The notes beneath the pieces are model-generated. The model saw only the letters and a list, made by a program, of their open reading frames with translations, was not told where the DNA came from and made no database searches. The position numbers were made by a program, and so were the translations under genes. Positions 5,780 to 7,630 of a DNA stretch of 7,630 bases are shown piece after piece; position 1 is the first letter of the stretch, and every line of letters begins with the position of its first letter. Origin of the DNA: DASXMR01 sp036495525 (GTDB taxonomy: Bacteria > Actinomycetota > Actinomycetes > Streptosporangiales > Streptosporangiaceae); the NCBI GenBank assembly GCA_036495525.1, contig DASXMR010000153.1, positions 1 through 7,630 of the forward strand, in the 5' to 3' direction.

Positions 5780-6832
5780 TTACTGCGCTCCTCTCGCCCG
5801 CAGCCGCGCGAGCTGAACGTTGGCGATCATGGCGACGAGGACAGCACCGCCGAAGATGATCGGCAGCGGGTTGGCGCTGACGCCGAGGATGATGAAGCAG
5901 TCGGTGAGCATGCCGATGACGATCGCGCCGAGAAACGCGCCGACGACGGTCCCGGTTCCGCCCAGCATCGCCGTGCCGCCGATGACCGCCGCCGTCACCG
6001 CGTAGAACATCGGCAGGTAACCGCCGGCCGTCGGGTCGATGGACGAGGTGACGAACGCGTTCTGGATGCCGACCAGCGCGCCGAGCAGGCCGGTGAGCAT
6101 GAAGTTGCCGTACTTGATCCGGTTGACGTTGATGCCCGCCTCGCGCGCGCCGAGCTGGTTGCCGCCGACGGACACCGTGTGCAGCCCCCAGCGGGTCCGG
6201 GTCAGCACGATGTGCATGAGGATCGTGAGCACCACGGCCCAGATGAACGGCGCCCAGTTGCCGCCCAGCCAGTGCTGGGCACCGGCCACGTCGGTGGGAA
6301 CGGTCACCGGCTCACCGTGCGACGTGGTTTGCACGATCCCGAGAATGACAAACCCGGTGCCCAGCGTCGTGATAAACGACGGCAGCCCGACGGTCACCGT
6401 CAGGAACCCGTTAATCCAGCCGATCACCACCCCCATCAGGAGGGCGATCAGGATGGCGAGCAGCCCGGGGACGTGATCGTAGGTGATCAGGTAGTACATC
6501 AGGTACGGCGCAAGCGCGTAAGTGAAGCCGACCGAGAGGTCGATCTCGCCGCAGATGAGCAGGAAGACTTCACCCAGCGCGATGATGATGTACGGGGCCG
6601 AGTCCTGCGTGAACAAGATCGGCAGGTTCGTGCTGGTGACGAAGGACGAGCTGTTCAGCGCGAAATAAATGAACAGCCCGACCGCGACGACGAAGACGGT
6701 AGATTCCCGCTGCCGCAGGAAGGCGCGGCCCACGCGGGTCAGGGTTTCGCCGGCCTGACCGCCGCCGGCGCGTGGCTGCCCCGGGATAGATCCGGTGTCC
6801 GCCGGGCCCCCCTGCTGGGCTGTGTTACTCAC
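5780..6832 (-). CDS. Sugar ABC transporter permease (RbsC/FrcC/XylH family)
   Basis: An approximately 350-residue integral membrane protein that forms the sugar channel of a CUT2-type importer. An unusual Gly/Pro-rich hydrophilic tail of about 40 residues precedes the first membrane helix (45-60). Further hydrophobic segments lie near 80-95, 101-118, 122-144, 152-168, 193-211, 242-262, 276-310 and 312-340. Family hallmarks are GEIDLSVG (95-102, usual form GGIDLSVG), VGGNQLGAREAGI (222-234, the ATPase-coupling loop) and AVIGGTAMLGGTGTVVGAFLG (282-302). I chose GTG 6832 because GAAGG lies eight bases upstream (6845-6841). An in-frame ATG at 6886 would add 18 mostly basic residues (MKARRLRRPG...), but it sits at the foot of a strong hairpin with no visible ribosome binding site. 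The stop is one base from the ATPase start. Confidence 0.93.
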   Translation of the reverse strand: MSNTAQQGGPADTGSIPGQPRAGGGQAGETLTRVGRAFLRQRESTVFVVAVGLFIYFALNSSSFVTSTNLPILFTQDSAPYIIIALGEVFLLICGEIDLSVGFTYALAPYLMYYLITYDHVPGLLAILIALLMGVVIGWINGFLTVTVGLPSFITTLGTGFVILGIVQTTSHGEPVTVPTDVAGAQHWLGGNWAPFIWAVVLTILMHIVLTRTRWGLHTVSVGGNQLGAREAGINVNRIKYGNFMLTGLLGALVGIQNAFVTSSIDPTAGGYLPMFYAVTAAVIGGTAMLGGTGTVVGAFLGAIVIGMLTDCFIILGVSANPLPIIFGGAVLVAMIANVQLARLRARGAQ

Positions 6833-6840
6833 GAAATTCA

Positions 6841-6845
6841 CCTTC
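6841..6845 (-). promoter_or_regulatory. Ribosome binding site that decides the permease start
   Basis: GAAGG on the minus strand lies eight bases before GTG 6832. It is the only good Shine-Dalgarno near the start of the permease frame and supports this start over ATG 6886. Confidence 0.55.
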
Positions 6846-6890
6846 GTTCTCGGTCTGCCTGGCCTTCTCAACCGACGCGCTTTCATGCCG

Positions 6891-6928
6891 CACGGCCGGG
6901 GCGAAGGGAGTAAATCGCCCCGGCCGTG
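6891..6928 (-). terminator. Strong intercistronic hairpin between binding-protein and permease genes
   Basis: CACGGCCGGGGCGA (6891-6904) is perfectly complementary to TCGCCCCGGCCGTG (6915-6928) around a ten-base A/G-rich loop. It starts 14 bases after the binding-protein stop, and no U-run follows it on the minus strand. Such stem-loops after the binding-protein gene are known in ABC operons, where they stabilise the upstream mRNA and lower downstream expression, giving excess binding protein. I infer partial termination or mRNA stabilisation rather than a full stop, because permease and ATPase have no other obvious promoter in the gap. Confidence 0.75.
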
Positions 6929-6942
6929 AATCGCGCGGCAGG

Positions 6943-7630
6943 TCAGGTGCTGGTCGAGGCCATCGGGGCGCTGATAGCGCCCGCGGGCCGGGCGATGTAC
7001 TTCTCCGCGGTCGTGCTGCCCTGGTACCGGCTGTCCGCCACGTACGGCCCCACGTTGCTCTTCGTGACCACCGACAGGCCGGTGTCGGTGTCCGGCGGCG
7101 CGAGGACGCCGCCGGAGAGGTTGAACAGGTACATGTAGAGCACCGGCAGGAATCCTTGCAGGTACGGGTCCTGGTAGATGGTGAAGTCCAGGGTGCCGTC
7201 CTGGATGTTTGGAATTGTGGTCCCGGTGGTGTCGAAGCCGCCGGCCGGGATGCTCATCCCGAGCGACTTGAGCTGCGCACCAACGAACTCGGTGTCACCG
7301 GAGTCGACGGCGAACGCGCCCTTCAGAGTGGACTTGTGCGCGTTCAGGTAGGCCTTCATGGCGGCGGGCTCAACGGACTCCGTGGCGCCGGTGGCGATCT
7401 CGGTCACGTGGTAGCTGCTGCCGAGCACCGACACCGCGCCGTCGTACCGCGGCTGGGTGTTCCCCGTCCCGACCACCGGAGTGAAGATGACGATGTCGCC
7501 GCCGCCGGGGACCGCCAGCTTAATCTGCTCGCCCATCGACTGGCCGGACGAGTAGAGCGACTGGCCGACGTAGCAGAGCCGGTTGGTGCCGATCTCCGGC
7601 TTGCCGTTGACGTACGCGCCGTCGGCGTTG
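6943..7630 (-). CDS. Sugar ABC transporter substrate-binding protein, C-terminal part (partial)
   Basis: Partial gene: the 5' end lies beyond the window, and 228 C-terminal residues are present with the frame open to the right edge. It is an extracytoplasmic sugar-binding protein of the RbsB/FrcB (Peripla_BP_4) class that delivers substrate to the permease. The visible part starts near YVGQSLYSSGQSMGEQI, the usual segment just before the second lobe. It continues with GAFAVDSGDTEFVGAQ (the mid-domain effector strand, in place of the common CANDxxA form) and the conserved IYQDPYLQGFLPVLYMYLF. It ends with a typical GLSVVTKSNV segment. The signal peptide, probably a lipoprotein type in an actinobacterium, lies outside the window. 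It is first in the operon, and a strong hairpin separates it from the permease. An ATG at 7536 is internal, since family sequence continues upstream of it. Confidence 0.92.
   Translation of the reverse strand, partial: NADGAYVNGKPEIGTNRLCYVGQSLYSSGQSMGEQIKLAVPGGGDIVIFTPVVGTGNTQPRYDGAVSVLGSSYHVTEIATGATESVEPAAMKAYLNAHKSTLKGAFAVDSGDTEFVGAQLKSLGMSIPAGGFDTTGTTIPNIQDGTLDFTIYQDPYLQGFLPVLYMYLFNLSGGVLAPPDTDTGLSVVTKSNVGPYVADSRYQGSTTAEKYIARPAGAISAPMASTST

Noticed and set aside
5723..6913. 396-codon plus-strand frame opposite the permease gene
   Set aside because: It is rich in Asp, Arg, His and Gln, as expected for the complement of membrane-protein codons at high GC. The minus strand has a clear permease.
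1..7630. Search for a defence system, CRISPR array, prophage or transposon
   Set aside because: No spaced repeat array, transposase, integrase, nuclease or helicase motif appears in any frame. All well-supported genes are sugar uptake, a regulator, a kinase, an acetyltransferase and a secreted repeat protein.

Overview
The window comes from a high-GC actinobacterium. Third codon positions are strongly G/C, GTG and TTG compete with ATG as start codons, and the secreted repeat protein, the LacI regulator and the single-domain sugar ABC ATPase resemble proteins typical of filamentous or soil Actinomycetota. A Streptosporangiales-like host is possible, but I cannot fix the genus from sequence alone.

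Left part (1-2278). Two plus-strand genes lie close together. The first encodes an exported protein with seven paired-cysteine repeats (45-1355). The second encodes a GNAT-family acetyltransferase (1384-1887). A roughly 390-base gap follows. It holds one weakly supported minus-strand small ORF with a good ribosome binding site, and a weak hairpin downstream of the kinase gene.

Right part (2279-7630). This is a carbohydrate uptake and activation cassette. A xylulokinase gene (minus) diverges from a LacI-family repressor gene (plus) across about 200 bases carrying two palindromes and a candidate promoter. Converging on the repressor gene is a minus-strand ABC transporter operon read as binding protein (5' end cut by the window edge), permease, ATPase. 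This is the FrcB-FrcC-FrcA type of CUT2 importer, with a single-domain ATPase rather than the double-domain RbsA/XylG form. The likely logic is that the importer brings in a pentose, ketose or pentitol, XylB phosphorylates D-xylulose (imported, or made by an isomerase or dehydrogenase not in this window), and the LacI protein represses until an inducer appears.

Beyond the genes, three structures stand out. A perfect 14-bp-arm hairpin lies between the binding-protein and permease genes. A perfect 11-bp-arm hairpin at the 3' end of the ATPase gene is bracketed by exact 15-bp direct repeats and supplies the stop codon. Abutting palindromes lie in the xylB-lacI divergent region. I found no CRISPR array, tRNA, rRNA, insertion sequence or defence system. 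The window looks like ordinary metabolic chromosome with a few structural features worth checking.
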